Positions 33,050 through 42,624 of a DNA stretch of 64,000 nt are shown piece by piece (position 1 is the stretch's first letter; each line of letters starts with the position of its first letter). Origin of the DNA: Campylobacter novaezeelandiae (lineage in GTDB: Bacteria > Campylobacterota > Campylobacteria > Campylobacterales > Campylobacteraceae); assembly GCF_004323845.1 (NCBI RefSeq), contig NZ_QPGR01000001.1, forward strand, positions 186,001 through 250,000, given 5' to 3'. The notes beneath the pieces were generated by a model, which made no database searches, was not told where the DNA came from, and was given only the letters and a program-made list of their open reading frames with translations. The position numbers were made by a program, and so were the translations under genes.

Positions 33050-35508
33050 CAATAACAATCAATGGCAAAGAGTGTTTCTTTGAAGAGGGTGAATATATAT
33101 TAAATATTGCAAGAAGAAATAATATTTTTATTCCAGCGATTTGTTATCTTAGTGGTTGTAGTCCAACTTTGGCTTGTCGTATGTGTATGGTTGAAGCAGA
33201 TGGTAAAAAAGTATATTCTTGTAATACCAAAGCTAAAGATCAAATGGTTGTTGAGAGTGATTTAAAAAATTTGTGGGATGAAAGAAATGAAATTATGCAA
33301 GCATATTGCATTAATCACCCTTTACAATGTGGAGTATGTGATAAATCAGGTGAATGCGAACTTCAAAATTTTACTCATAAAGCTAGAGTAAATGAACAAA
33401 AATATTGGATTAAAGATACTCATAAGCCTCATAAAAAATGGGGATTTATTAATTATGATCCAGCACTTTGTATAGTGTGCGAACGTTGTATTACGGTATG
33501 TAAAGATAAAATAGGAGAAAGTGCTTTAAAAACTGTCCCTAGAGGCGGAGATATGCCAGATAGCTCTTTTAAAGAGAGTATGGGAAAGGATGCTTATGCT
33601 ATTTGGAGTAAATTTCAAAAAAGTTTGATAGGTCCTGCTAATGGGGATAAACTTGATTGTTCATTTTGCGGAGAATGCACTAGTGTTTGTCCTACAGGGG
33701 CGCTTATTGGTTCTTCATTTCAATATACTTCAAATATTTGGGAATTAAAAAGAATTCCTGCTTCAAATCCACATTCAAGTGATTGTGAGCTTATGTATTA
33801 TGATGTTAAGCAAACAAGTATTAATGAACAAAAAGCAAAAATTTATAGAGTAAGTAATGATTTTTCCTTTGCTACTTTAAATAAAGCTGCAAGATATGGA
33901 TTTGATACTCAAAGTGAAGGTAAAAAAGATAAAAAAGCTTTTGATTATTTAATTTCTTTAATAGAAAAAAAAGAAATTAAAAATATTAAATTTAATAGCT
34001 TTATAACAAATGAAGAAGCTTTAATTTTGCAGAATTTAAAAAAGAAGTTTGATCTTTGTTTGATTAATGATGAAGCTAAAGCCTTTAAAGAGTTTTTAAA
34101 TGATTTTGTACAAAGTTCAGGAAGTATGTATAATGCAACGACTGAAGATATTGTTAAAGGTGATTTTTTAGTTGTTGTTGGAACTTTGTTAAGATATGAT
34201 GCCCCAACATTAAGTTATAAGATTAATAATGCTTTGGTTATGAATAAGGGCTCAGGACTTTATTTTCATCCTTTAGAAGATGAAGGGGTAAAAAAATATT
34301 CTAAAAATTTTATTACTCATACTCACAAGGCAGGAGATGAGGAGCAAATTTTGTATTTTTTATTACAAAAATTTTCACAGGATGAAAATATAAAAAAAGC
34401 TTTAGAAGAATTTTTTATTCAAGAAAGTAAAGAAATAGAAGAAACTATCAATGAGGAAGTTGTAGAAAAAATTATAGAAAAAGATGAAGAAGGTAATGAA
34501 ATTCAAAAAGAGGTAAAAAAACTTTTGCCTAAAAAGATAAAAAAAACCATAGAAGTAAAAAGATCTATTTTTGCTAAAAATTTAGGCATTGATGAGAATA
34601 AATTAGAGGATTTATTATTAAAGAAAAATAATTTTACTTTGGTTGTAGGAAGTGATTTTTATTTTCATAAAAATTCTAAAAAACTTGCTAAACTTCTTGC
34701 TCTTATTCAAAATACAACTCCTTTTAAAATTTTTTTAAATCCAACTCATACAAACACTTTGGGCGTTTCACTGATTTGTGATTTATCAGAAGCTCAAGAA
34801 GGAAAAACTTTAGGATATAATGAAAAAGGTGATTTTAGCTTTTCTTATGAAGAATATAACGATCTTAAAAGTTCTAGTTTAAATCAGCAAGAAGGAACTT
34901 TTGTAAATTATGATAAGAGAGTAGTTCCAACTAATGTAGCTTTAGAATTTGATGGCTATTTTTTAAATGATTTAGCAAATGCTTTAGGTTTTGATGAGAA
35001 TTTTACCATTGGTTATACCAAAAGATTACCAATTAATAAAGGATTTTTACCAATAGAATTTGATCATTTGGAAAATTATTATACCAATGGTGGAGAGAAT
35101 AAAAGAGGTTATATTTTAAATACAAAAGTTTTTGATAAAAATGCAGATTTAGAATGGATTTTGCCTGATTTTAATTCCTCTCTTACTTTGAAAGAAAATG
35201 AGTTTTTAGTTTATAGTGCCAATCCAAGTTATCAATTTGGAAGGTATTCTAATCTTGCTAGTGCTTTAAACGAAAGTATTTTTTTGGGTATAAGTGAAGA
35301 CTTATGTGAAAAGCTTAATTTAAAAGATAAAGATCTGATTGAGTTTTTTATAGATGATAAAAAATTAATTCTTAGTATTAAAGTAGATAAAGACTTAAAA
35401 AATAGTATATTCTTGCCTTATTTTGATAGCAAGATTGATACTTTAAGTTTTTTTAAAGAAAGATTTATTGTGGCAAAAATTCAAAAATTAGGAGCAAATA
35501 ATGAGTGA
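33046..35508 (+). CDS. nuoG: Complex I subunit G (iron-sulfur)
   Basis: An 820-aa subunit. The N-terminal 2Fe-2S domain has CYLSGCSPTLACRMC. A His-Cys cluster region (HPLQCGVCDKSGECELQ) follows, then two 4Fe-4S motifs, CIVCERCITVC and CSFCGECTSVCPTG. The C-terminal molybdopterin-oxidoreductase-like half has a charged insertion near residues 470-510 (KIIEKDEEGNEIQKEVKK). The ATG at 33046 follows AAAGGAAGC. As NuoE/F are absent, NuoG is the likely entry point for electrons. Confidence 0.95.
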   Translation: MTITINGKECFFEEGEYILNIARRNNIFIPAICYLSGCSPTLACRMCMVEADGKKVYSCNTKAKDQMVVESDLKNLWDERNEIMQAYCINHPLQCGVCDKSGECELQNFTHKARVNEQKYWIKDTHKPHKKWGFINYDPALCIVCERCITVCKDKIGESALKTVPRGGDMPDSSFKESMGKDAYAIWSKFQKSLIGPANGDKLDCSFCGECTSVCPTGALIGSSFQYTSNIWELKRIPASNPHSSDCELMYYDVKQTSINEQKAKIYRVSNDFSFATLNKAARYGFDTQSEGKKDKKAFDYLISLIEKKEIKNIKFNSFITNEEALILQNLKKKFDLCLINDEAKAFKEFLNDFVQSSGSMYNATTEDIVKGDFLVVVGTLLRYDAPTLSYKINNALVMNKGSGLYFHPLEDEGVKKYSKNFITHTHKAGDEEQILYFLLQKFSQDENIKKALEEFFIQESKEIEETINEEVVEKIIEKDEEGNEIQKEVKKLLPKKIKKTIEVKRSIFAKNLGIDENKLEDLLLKKNNFTLVVGSDFYFHKNSKKLAKLLALIQNTTPFKIFLNPTHTNTLGVSLICDLSEAQEGKTLGYNEKGDFSFSYEEYNDLKSSSLNQQEGTFVNYDKRVVPTNVALEFDGYFLNDLANALGFDENFTIGYTKRLPINKGFLPIEFDHLENYYTNGGENKRGYILNTKVFDKNADLEWILPDFNSSLTLKENEFLVYSANPSYQFGRYSNLASALNESIFLGISEDLCEKLNLKDKDLIEFFIDDKKLILSIKVDKDLKNSIFLPYFDSKIDTLSFFKERFIVAKIQKLGANNE

Positions 35509-36499
35509 ATTTGCTTATTTTGCATTAGAAACTTTAATCAAATGTATTGTGGTGCTTGCTGTATTTGCTACTTTAGCGGGTTTTGCAACTTATGCTGAGA
35601 GAAAAGTTTTAGCCTATTTTCAAAGGCGTATAGGCCCTGATATGGTGGGTCCTTTTGGGTTGATACAATTGGTTGCTGATATGATTAAACTTTTTACAAA
35701 AGAGGATATCATTCCTTCAAATTCACAAAAAGTTATTTTTGCAATTGCCCCTTTAATTGCCGCTATTAGTGCTTTTGTGTCTTTATCAGCTATTCCTATT
35801 TTGCCTGAGTTTGTTTTATTTGGTAAAGTAGTTCAGCCAATTATTGCTGATATTAATGTAGCATTGCTTTTTGTTATAGGAACTTCTGGACTTTGTTTTT
35901 ATGCGGTATTTTTGGGAGGACTTGCTAGCAATAATAAATGGTCTATTTTGGGTGCAGCAAGAGCTTTGGTAGCTATTATTTCTTATGAAAGCGTAGGAGC
36001 TTTAGCTTTAATTGCTATTGTTATGATTGTTGGATCTTTTTCTCTTATAGATATTAATAATTATCAAGGTGATGGAATTCTTTCTTGGCTTATTTTTAAA
36101 CAACCTTTGGCTTTTATTCTTTTTATTATTGCTTTATTTATAGAAACTAATAGAACTCCACTTTGTTTAACTGAAAATGATGCTGAGATTGTTGCTGGTT
36201 ATGGAACAGAGTATTCAGGACTTCGTTGGGGTATGTTTTTTATAGGAGAATATGCTTCTATGATAGCAGGAGCTATTCTTGTATCGCTTTTATTTTTGGG
36301 TGGTTTTAATGACTTTTGGATTATTCCTGGTTGGATTATGATAATTTTAAAATCTGTTTTTATTTTCTTTTGGTATTTTTGGGCTAGGGCAGCATTTCCT
36401 CAATTGCGTCCTGATCAGGTGATGAGAATGTGTTATTTGATTTTGATTCCTTTGGCAGTTTTTAATCTTTTAATAACAGCTTTTGTAATTGTTTTTTAA
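35501..36499 (+). CDS. nuoH: Complex I subunit H
   Basis: A 332-aa membrane subunit with about eight helices. It has TYAERKVLAYFQRRIGPDMVGPFGLIQ and ETNRTPLCLTENDAEIVAGYGTEYSG. The usual NRTPFDLPE motif reads NRTPLCLTE here, a small departure at the quinone cavity. Overlaps nuoG by eight bases. Confidence 0.96.
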   Translation: MSEFAYFALETLIKCIVVLAVFATLAGFATYAERKVLAYFQRRIGPDMVGPFGLIQLVADMIKLFTKEDIIPSNSQKVIFAIAPLIAAISAFVSLSAIPILPEFVLFGKVVQPIIADINVALLFVIGTSGLCFYAVFLGGLASNNKWSILGAARALVAIISYESVGALALIAIVMIVGSFSLIDINNYQGDGILSWLIFKQPLAFILFIIALFIETNRTPLCLTENDAEIVAGYGTEYSGLRWGMFFIGEYASMIAGAILVSLLFLGGFNDFWIIPGWIMIILKSVFIFFWYFWARAAFPQLRPDQVMRMCYLILIPLAVFNLLITAFVIVF

Positions 36500-36508
36500 G
36501 GATTTATA

Positions 36509-37126
36509 ATGGAAAAACAATATTATTTAGTGGATGAGGAAAGAAAAAATCCTCAAACAGCTTGGCAGAAAATTTCTCAAACTATAAAAAGATCTATCAA
36601 ATTAGAACTTTTTGTAGGACTTTTTGTCCTTTTAAGAGAATTGGTAAAGAAAAATAATAGTGCGACAATAAAATATCCTTTTGAAAAAATTAAGCTTGAT
36701 TCTAGATATAGAGCTGTACATAGACTTATGCGTTTTATTGAAAGCGAAAATGAAAGATGCATAGGATGTGGTCTTTGTGAAAAAATTTGTATTAGTAATT
36801 GTATAAGAATGGAAACTTCTTTAGATGAAGAGGGTCGTAAAAAAGTAAATAATTATAGTATTAATTTAGGGCGTTGTATTTATTGTGGATTTTGTGCTGA
36901 GGTTTGCCCAGAGCTTGCTATAGTGCATACAAGTGAGTATGAAAATGCATCAGAACAAAGAGCTTATTTTGGTTATAAAAGTGATTTTTTAACTCCTATT
37001 GATAATCTTAAAACACAAAAAGAATTTGAAGGTTCTGGAAGCTTAAGAAAAGATGCAGATAACTTTGTGAAAAAAACTCCAAGCTATATGGATAGAGATA
37101 ATTCTCAGCAAGGAGAAAGCAAATGA
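36509..37126 (+). CDS. nuoI: Complex I subunit I (two 4Fe-4S clusters)
   Basis: A 205-aa ferredoxin-like subunit with [15 protein letters not shown] and [15 protein letters not shown], which carry clusters N6a and N6b. An amphipathic N-terminal helix precedes them. The C-terminal 40 residues are charged and family-variable. Overlaps nuoJ by four bases. Confidence 0.96.
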   Translation: MEKQYYLVDEERKNPQTAWQKISQTIKRSIKLELFVGLFVLLRELVKKNNSATIKYPFEKIKLDSRYRAVHRLMRFIESENERCIGCGLCEKICISNCIRMETSLDEEGRKKVNNYSINLGRCIYCGFCAEVCPELAIVHTSEYENASEQRAYFGYKSDFLTPIDNLKTQKEFEGSGSLRKDADNFVKKTPSYMDRDNSQQGESK

Positions 37127-37638
37127 TAGAACAGCTTGCTTTTTATTTTTTTTCAGTAATAGTTTTAGGATTTTTTTTGGTAGCTGTTTTGAGTAAAAAT
37201 ATTTTATATTCTCTTTCAGCTTTAGCTGCTGGAATGATTTTTTTATCAGGGTTTTACTTTTTATTAGATGCAGAATTTATTGGAGTGATACAAATTATCG
37301 TTTATAGCGGAGCAGTTTTAGGACTTTATAGTTTTGCTATAATGTTTTTTGATTCTTCTAAAGAATTAAAAGAAAAAATAAAATATAAAAAAATATTTTT
37401 TTCTTTAATTATTTTAAGTGCTTTGTTGCTTTTATTAATGATTAGTGGATTTAAATATCAAAATATTAGCACTGATTTAACTCTTAAAGATCCTTTAATT
37501 TTTGATTATAGTAAGCAACTAGCTTTTGCCATTTTTTCAAAATATCTTTTAGCTTTTGAATTTATAGCTGTTTTGCTTTTAATAGCTTTAGTATGCGCTA
37601 TTGTTCTTACGCATAAAGAGTTTGGTAAGGAAAAATAA
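37123..37638 (+). CDS. nuoJ: Complex I subunit J
   Basis: A 171-aa membrane subunit with five helices. [30 protein letters not shown] is the NuoJ core with the pi-bulge helix. Stop and nuoK start share a base. Confidence 0.94.
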   Translation: MIEQLAFYFFSVIVLGFFLVAVLSKNILYSLSALAAGMIFLSGFYFLLDAEFIGVIQIIVYSGAVLGLYSFAIMFFDSSKELKEKIKYKKIFFSLIILSALLLLLMISGFKYQNISTDLTLKDPLIFDYSKQLAFAIFSKYLLAFEFIAVLLLIALVCAIVLTHKEFGKEK

Positions 37639-37934
37639 TGATAGAAAAATATTTTATTGTTGCAATTTTAATGTTTGTAATTGGACTCATTGGTATATTA
37701 AAAAGACAAAATTTAATTATGCTTTTTATTTCTACTGAAATTTTACTTAATGCTGCGAATTTAATTTTAATTGCAGCTTCAAAAATGCATAATGATTTAA
37801 ATGGTCAAGTTTTTGCTCTTTTTATTATGGGAGTAGCAGCATGCGAAGTAGCAGTAGGGGTGGCTTTTTGTGTTCTTTGGTATAGAAAGAAGGGAAGCTT
37901 AGAATTAAAAAGTTTAAAAGAAATAGAGGTGTGA
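37638..37934 (+). CDS. nuoK: Complex I subunit K
   Basis: A 98-aa three-helix subunit. The family-conserved membrane glutamates are in FISTEILLNAANLILIA and GVAACEVAVGVAF. Homologous to MrpC of Na+/H+ antiporters. Confidence 0.95.
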   Translation: MIEKYFIVAILMFVIGLIGILKRQNLIMLFISTEILLNAANLILIAASKMHNDLNGQVFALFIMGVAACEVAVGVAFCVLWYRKKGSLELKSLKEIEV

Positions 37935-37935
37935 T

Positions 37936-39732
37936 ATGCAAAATTTAGCTTTAATTTCTCTTTTTGCACCTTTTATATCATTTATTTTAGCTTCTTGTTT
38001 TTCTTTAAGTAAAAAAAAGATTATTATAGGCTTTTTATGTTCATTTTTGGTGACTTTAAGTGCATTAAGCTCTTTAATACTTCTTTTTGAAAATCAAAGT
38101 TTTAATATAACACTTTTTGAATGGATTCCTATTATCGGACTTTCTTTTGGATTTGATATTGATGCTATTTCTTTAACTATGATGAGTGTAGTGAGTATAG
38201 TTGCTACTTTGGTTCATTTTTATAGTATTTTTTATATGCAAGATGATGAAGGATTTAATAAATATTTTTCTTATTTAGGTCTTTTTGTTTTTTCTATGAT
38301 GTTTTTGGTTATGAGTGATAATTTCTTAGGATTATTTATAGGATGGGAAGGAGTTGGTTTATGCTCTTGGCTTTTAATCGGTTTTTGGTATAAAAATAAT
38401 AAATATTCTTTTGCAGCTAATGAAGCTTTTATTATGAATAGAATTAGCGATCTTGGAATGTTAATTGGAATTTTCTGGCTTTATTTGCAGGCAAATACTT
38501 TAAAATATGATGAAGTTTTTTCTTTGATTTCAAGTATTGATCATTCTGCCTTAGTTCTTATAGCAATTTGCTTATTTATAGGCGCTATGGGAAAATCTGC
38601 ACAATTTCCATTTCATACTTGGTTAGCAGATGCTATGGCTGGACCTACTCCAGTTTCAGCTTTGATTCATGCAGCAACTATGGTTACTGCCGGAGTTTAT
38701 TTGGTAATTCGTGCCAATATAATTTATGACTTGGTTCCAGAAGTAAGTTATATGATAGCTTTTATAGGAGCTTTTGTGGCTTTATTTGCTGCTTCTATGG
38801 CTTTGGTGGCAAATGATTTAAAGCGTATTATTGCTTATTCAACTCTTTCGCAGTTAGGTTATATGTTTGTTGCGGCAGGATTAGGAGCTTATAGTATAGC
38901 TTTATTTCATTTAGTAACCCATGCCTTTTTTAAGTCTTTATTATTTCTAGGCGCAGCAAATGTAATGCATGCTATGAATAATAATTTAGATATTAAGAAA
39001 ATGGGAGGACTTTTTAATCCTATGAAAATAACAGCATTTTTTATGCTGATTGGATCTTTAGCTTTAGCAGGAATTTATCCTTTTGCTGGATTTTTTTCTA
39101 AAGATTTGATTTTAGGTTATTCTTTTATAACTTTTTATCATGGAATCTTTTTGGTACTTTTAATTGCAGCTTTTATGACAGCATTTTATAGCTTTAGACT
39201 TTTAATGCTTGTATTTTTTACTCCAAAAAGACATGATACTCATCCTCATGAAGCAAGTAAATTAGCACTTTTGTCAATGAGTCCTTTGGCAATTTTAGCT
39301 ATTATTTTAGGATTTTTTGAGCATAAATTTTTTGATTTTATAAGTATTAAACTTGTTTATATTAATGCGCAAAATTCTCTTGTAATGATTCTTGCAAGTA
39401 TTGCAGCTATTTTTGGAGTGCTTTTAGCTATTATTGCTTATAAAAAGTCTTGGTTTAAACAGAGTATAGAACAAAAAAGCATATATAAGCTTTTAAGCAA
39501 TGAATACTATATTCCTAGGTTTTATCATAATTTTTTAGTAAAAAAATATATAAGCTTGTGTGCAGTGATGAAACATTGTGATATTTATATTTTTGATGCT
39601 TGTATAGAAAAAATCGTTTTATATTTTAATTTAATATCTAAAAAAATTATCATGCCTAACTCACTTTCTTTGATGCTTAAATTTTTAGTTGCTGCTTTTG
39701 TCATTTTACTTTTTTTAGTATGGATGGTTTAA
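37936..39732 (+). CDS. nuoL: Complex I antiporter-like subunit L
   Basis: A 598-aa proton-pumping subunit with GWEGVGLCSWLLIGFW, GKSAQFPFHTWLADAMAGPTPVSALIHAATMV and a long C-terminal lateral helix ending in a membrane anchor. Key lysine and glutamate residues of the channel are retained. Confidence 0.97.
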   Translation: MQNLALISLFAPFISFILASCFSLSKKKIIIGFLCSFLVTLSALSSLILLFENQSFNITLFEWIPIIGLSFGFDIDAISLTMMSVVSIVATLVHFYSIFYMQDDEGFNKYFSYLGLFVFSMMFLVMSDNFLGLFIGWEGVGLCSWLLIGFWYKNNKYSFAANEAFIMNRISDLGMLIGIFWLYLQANTLKYDEVFSLISSIDHSALVLIAICLFIGAMGKSAQFPFHTWLADAMAGPTPVSALIHAATMVTAGVYLVIRANIIYDLVPEVSYMIAFIGAFVALFAASMALVANDLKRIIAYSTLSQLGYMFVAAGLGAYSIALFHLVTHAFFKSLLFLGAANVMHAMNNNLDIKKMGGLFNPMKITAFFMLIGSLALAGIYPFAGFFSKDLILGYSFITFYHGIFLVLLIAAFMTAFYSFRLLMLVFFTPKRHDTHPHEASKLALLSMSPLAILAIILGFFEHKFFDFISIKLVYINAQNSLVMILASIAAIFGVLLAIIAYKKSWFKQSIEQKSIYKLLSNEYYIPRFYHNFLVKKYISLCAVMKHCDIYIFDACIEKIVLYFNLISKKIIMPNSLSLMLKFLVAAFVILLFLVWMV

Positions 39733-39733
39733 T

Positions 39734-41224
39734 ATGTTAAATTATTTAATTTTTTCTCCTTTAGTTGCTGCTTTTGTCATTTTGCTTTTAAAGCGTGGTG
39801 GAATTAAAATTTTTAGTGTTTTAGCAAGCTTTATAATTTTAGTGCTTAATATAAAAGTTTTTTTTGATTTTTTATCAGGAACTGATTTTGAATATAAAGT
39901 TTCTTTTGAGATTTTAAAACTTTTTAATTATCATATTGGAGTAGATAGTATAGCTTTAATTTTAATGCTTCTTTGCTCTTTAATGGTTTTTCTTTCTTTC
40001 GTATTTTTAAAGCTAGAGCAAAAAGATATTGTATTGAATATATTTTTATTAGAATTTGCAATGTTAGGGCTTTTTAGTGCTTTAGATGCTTTACTCTTTT
40101 ATGTTTTTTGGGAATTTTCTCTTTTGCCTTTAATTTATATCATGGGAATTTATTCTAAAGAATTTAAATATGGAATTAAATTTTTTATCTATGCTTTTAT
40201 AGGTTCTATTTTGATGCTTGTTGCTATGATTTATTTGGCTTATTTAAATTATCAACTTTTAAATATTTGGACTTTTGATTTAGAAATTTGGAAAAATAAT
40301 GTTTCAGGAGCAAATTTAAACGAACAACTTATTCTTTTTGCAGCTTTTTTTATAGCTTTTGCTATAAAATCACCTTTATTTCCTTTTCATACTTGGGCAC
40401 CAAAAGTTTATGCAAAATCTCCAACAATTGTTTCTGTGATGCTTGTGAGCTTTAAAATGGCTCCTTTTGGTTTCTTAAAATTTTGTTTAGTGCTTTTTCC
40501 TGATGCTAGTGTTTATTATATGCCTTTAATTGCGGCTTTATGTATAGTAAGTATTATTTATTGTGCTTTAATTGCTTATAGAAGCGATGATTTAAAAGAA
40601 CTAATTGCTTATAGTTCCTTATCTCATATCGGTGTTATTATTCTTGGTATCTTTTCTTTTAATACTTTAGGTATAAGCGGATCTGTATTTTATATGTTTG
40701 CACATGGACTTGTGACAGGGGTTTTATTTTTAATGGCACAAAGTTTATTCCAAAGATATAATACGTATGAAATTTCTTTTTATCATTCTTTGGCAAATAA
40801 AGCACCTTTATTTGCTATCTTTTTTGCTATTGTTTTATTATCTAGCATTTCTTTGCCTTTAACTTTATCTTTTATTGGTGAATTTTTGGTATTGCTAGGA
40901 ATTGCTAAGATTAATCTTTTATATGCCTTTTTAGCTGGTTTGGTGATTATACTCGGTGCTATTTATATGCTTAATTTATTTAGAAAAATGTTTTTTATGC
41001 AAAAGGATAATGATATTATGGGCTTTAGGCTTTATTTTAGAGAGGTCTTTGTTTTAGGTATTGCTACAATTTTAATTTTTTATCTTGGAATTGCACCTAA
41101 GATTTTTTTAGAACCTTTACAAGAAAATAGCAAAGAGCTAATAAATACAATGAGTATTAAAGCTATTGAACAAAGTACTATAGAATTTTTATCTAATTTA
41201 AAAGGAGAAAATTATGCTAAATGA
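39734..41224 (+). CDS. nuoM: Complex I antiporter-like subunit M
   Basis: A 496-aa proton-pumping subunit with FYVFWEFSLLPLIYIMGIY, AFAIKSPLFPFHTWAPKVYAKSPTIVS and LKELIAYSSLSHIG. Overlaps nuoN by 11 bases. Confidence 0.97.
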   Translation: MLNYLIFSPLVAAFVILLLKRGGIKIFSVLASFIILVLNIKVFFDFLSGTDFEYKVSFEILKLFNYHIGVDSIALILMLLCSLMVFLSFVFLKLEQKDIVLNIFLLEFAMLGLFSALDALLFYVFWEFSLLPLIYIMGIYSKEFKYGIKFFIYAFIGSILMLVAMIYLAYLNYQLLNIWTFDLEIWKNNVSGANLNEQLILFAAFFIAFAIKSPLFPFHTWAPKVYAKSPTIVSVMLVSFKMAPFGFLKFCLVLFPDASVYYMPLIAALCIVSIIYCALIAYRSDDLKELIAYSSLSHIGVIILGIFSFNTLGISGSVFYMFAHGLVTGVLFLMAQSLFQRYNTYEISFYHSLANKAPLFAIFFAIVLLSSISLPLTLSFIGEFLVLLGIAKINLLYAFLAGLVIILGAIYMLNLFRKMFFMQKDNDIMGFRLYFREVFVLGIATILIFYLGIAPKIFLEPLQENSKELINTMSIKAIEQSTIEFLSNLKGENYAK

Positions 41225-42608
41225 ATTTATTGATTTTAAAACGCTTAATATAGCTTTAGCATATCCTTTTATTTTTTTAATCATTATTGCAATTATTCTT
41301 TTGTTTTGTTCAGCCTTTTATAAACTTCATAGAAGTTTTTATACAAGTATTAGTATTTTGTCTTTAATTTTTTCTTTTTTCTTAATCTTATCAAATATGA
41401 GTGCACAAGGTATAGAAGCTAAAGCATTTTTGGATACTTTAAGAAGTGATATTATATCTTTTTATGCATCTTGTATTATTTTATTCTTTTCCTTTTTATA
41501 TCTTTTAATGGATAGAGAAAAAAATAAAAGTGAATTTTATCCTTTGTTTTTATTTATGGTTTCTTCATTACTGTTATTGGTCTCAAGTTCTAATTTGATT
41601 TTAATCTTTATAGCTCTTGAAGGTTCTTCTTTGGCACTTTATACACTAATTGCTATGAGAGGAACGCAAAATGCTATTTCTTCTAGTATTAAATATTTTA
41701 GTGTTGCGGCAGTTGGAGCGGGATTTTTCACTCTTGCTTGTGCATTATTTTATATGAAAACTGGTAGTTTGGACTTAAATTCTGGTCTTGCTTTAAAAAA
41801 TGAATTCCAAAAGGATCCTTTATTTTTAAGTATAGGGGTTATTATATTTATTTTATGCGCCATTAAGCTTTCTTTAATCCCTTTTCATTTTTGGTTAAAA
41901 GATGTTTATTATGCAGCTCATACAAATTTAGTTGCTTTTATTTCGATTGTTCCAAAAGTTGCTATACTTGTCGTTATATTAAGAATTTTTAATTTTATGA
42001 GTAATTTAGGATTTGAATATATCATAATGATAATAGCAGTTTTTTCTATGATATTAGCAGCTATTAGTTCATTAAGTCAAAAAGATATTAAAAAAATGTT
42101 AGCTTATAGTTCTGTAGTTCATTCTTCTTTTGTGTTGTGTGCTTTGATTCCTTTATTACGATATAATCAAGAAGATTTTAGTTTAAGTTTAATTCCTATT
42201 TTTGGATATTGGGTATTATTTGCTTTTGCTAATTATGCTGTTTTTTTAATTTTAAGTCTTTTAAAGAAAAGTTCTTATGAAAATTTACAAGGAATCTTAT
42301 CTAAAAGACCTTTAATAGCTATTTGTTTAGGAGTTTGTGTTCTTTCTTTGGCTGGAATTCCTCCTTTTGGAGTATTTTGGGGTAAAGTTATGATTTTAAA
42401 ATCTGTTATAGAAAATGGATATGGATATTTAGCATTATTTATTGCTTTAAGTTCTATGATTATGTTTTATGCATATTTAAAGATTATTATTAATGCGTTT
42501 TTTATAAAGAAAGATAAAATTTATATGACTAAACTAAATTTTAGGCAAAATTTAGTTTTAATTTTGTGTATCGGTGTAAATATTTTTGCATTATTTTTTA
42601 TGTTATAG
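41214..42608 (+). CDS. nuoN: Complex I antiporter-like subunit N
   Basis: A 464-aa proton-pumping subunit with IFIALEGSSLALYTLIAMRG, KLSLIPFHFWLKDVYYAAHTNLVAFISI and KMLAYSSVVHSSFVL. The usual APxPVxA segment is altered to AAHTNLVA. Last nuo gene; pflA follows after 16 bases. Confidence 0.96.
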   Translation: MLNEFIDFKTLNIALAYPFIFLIIIAIILLFCSAFYKLHRSFYTSISILSLIFSFFLILSNMSAQGIEAKAFLDTLRSDIISFYASCIILFFSFLYLLMDREKNKSEFYPLFLFMVSSLLLLVSSSNLILIFIALEGSSLALYTLIAMRGTQNAISSSIKYFSVAAVGAGFFTLACALFYMKTGSLDLNSGLALKNEFQKDPLFLSIGVIIFILCAIKLSLIPFHFWLKDVYYAAHTNLVAFISIVPKVAILVVILRIFNFMSNLGFEYIIMIIAVFSMILAAISSLSQKDIKKMLAYSSVVHSSFVLCALIPLLRYNQEDFSLSLIPIFGYWVLFAFANYAVFLILSLLKKSSYENLQGILSKRPLIAICLGVCVLSLAGIPPFGVFWGKVMILKSVIENGYGYLALFIALSSMIMFYAYLKIIINAFFIKKDKIYMTKLNFRQNLVLILCIGVNIFALFFML

Positions 42609-42624
42609 GAGTTTTTATAATTAG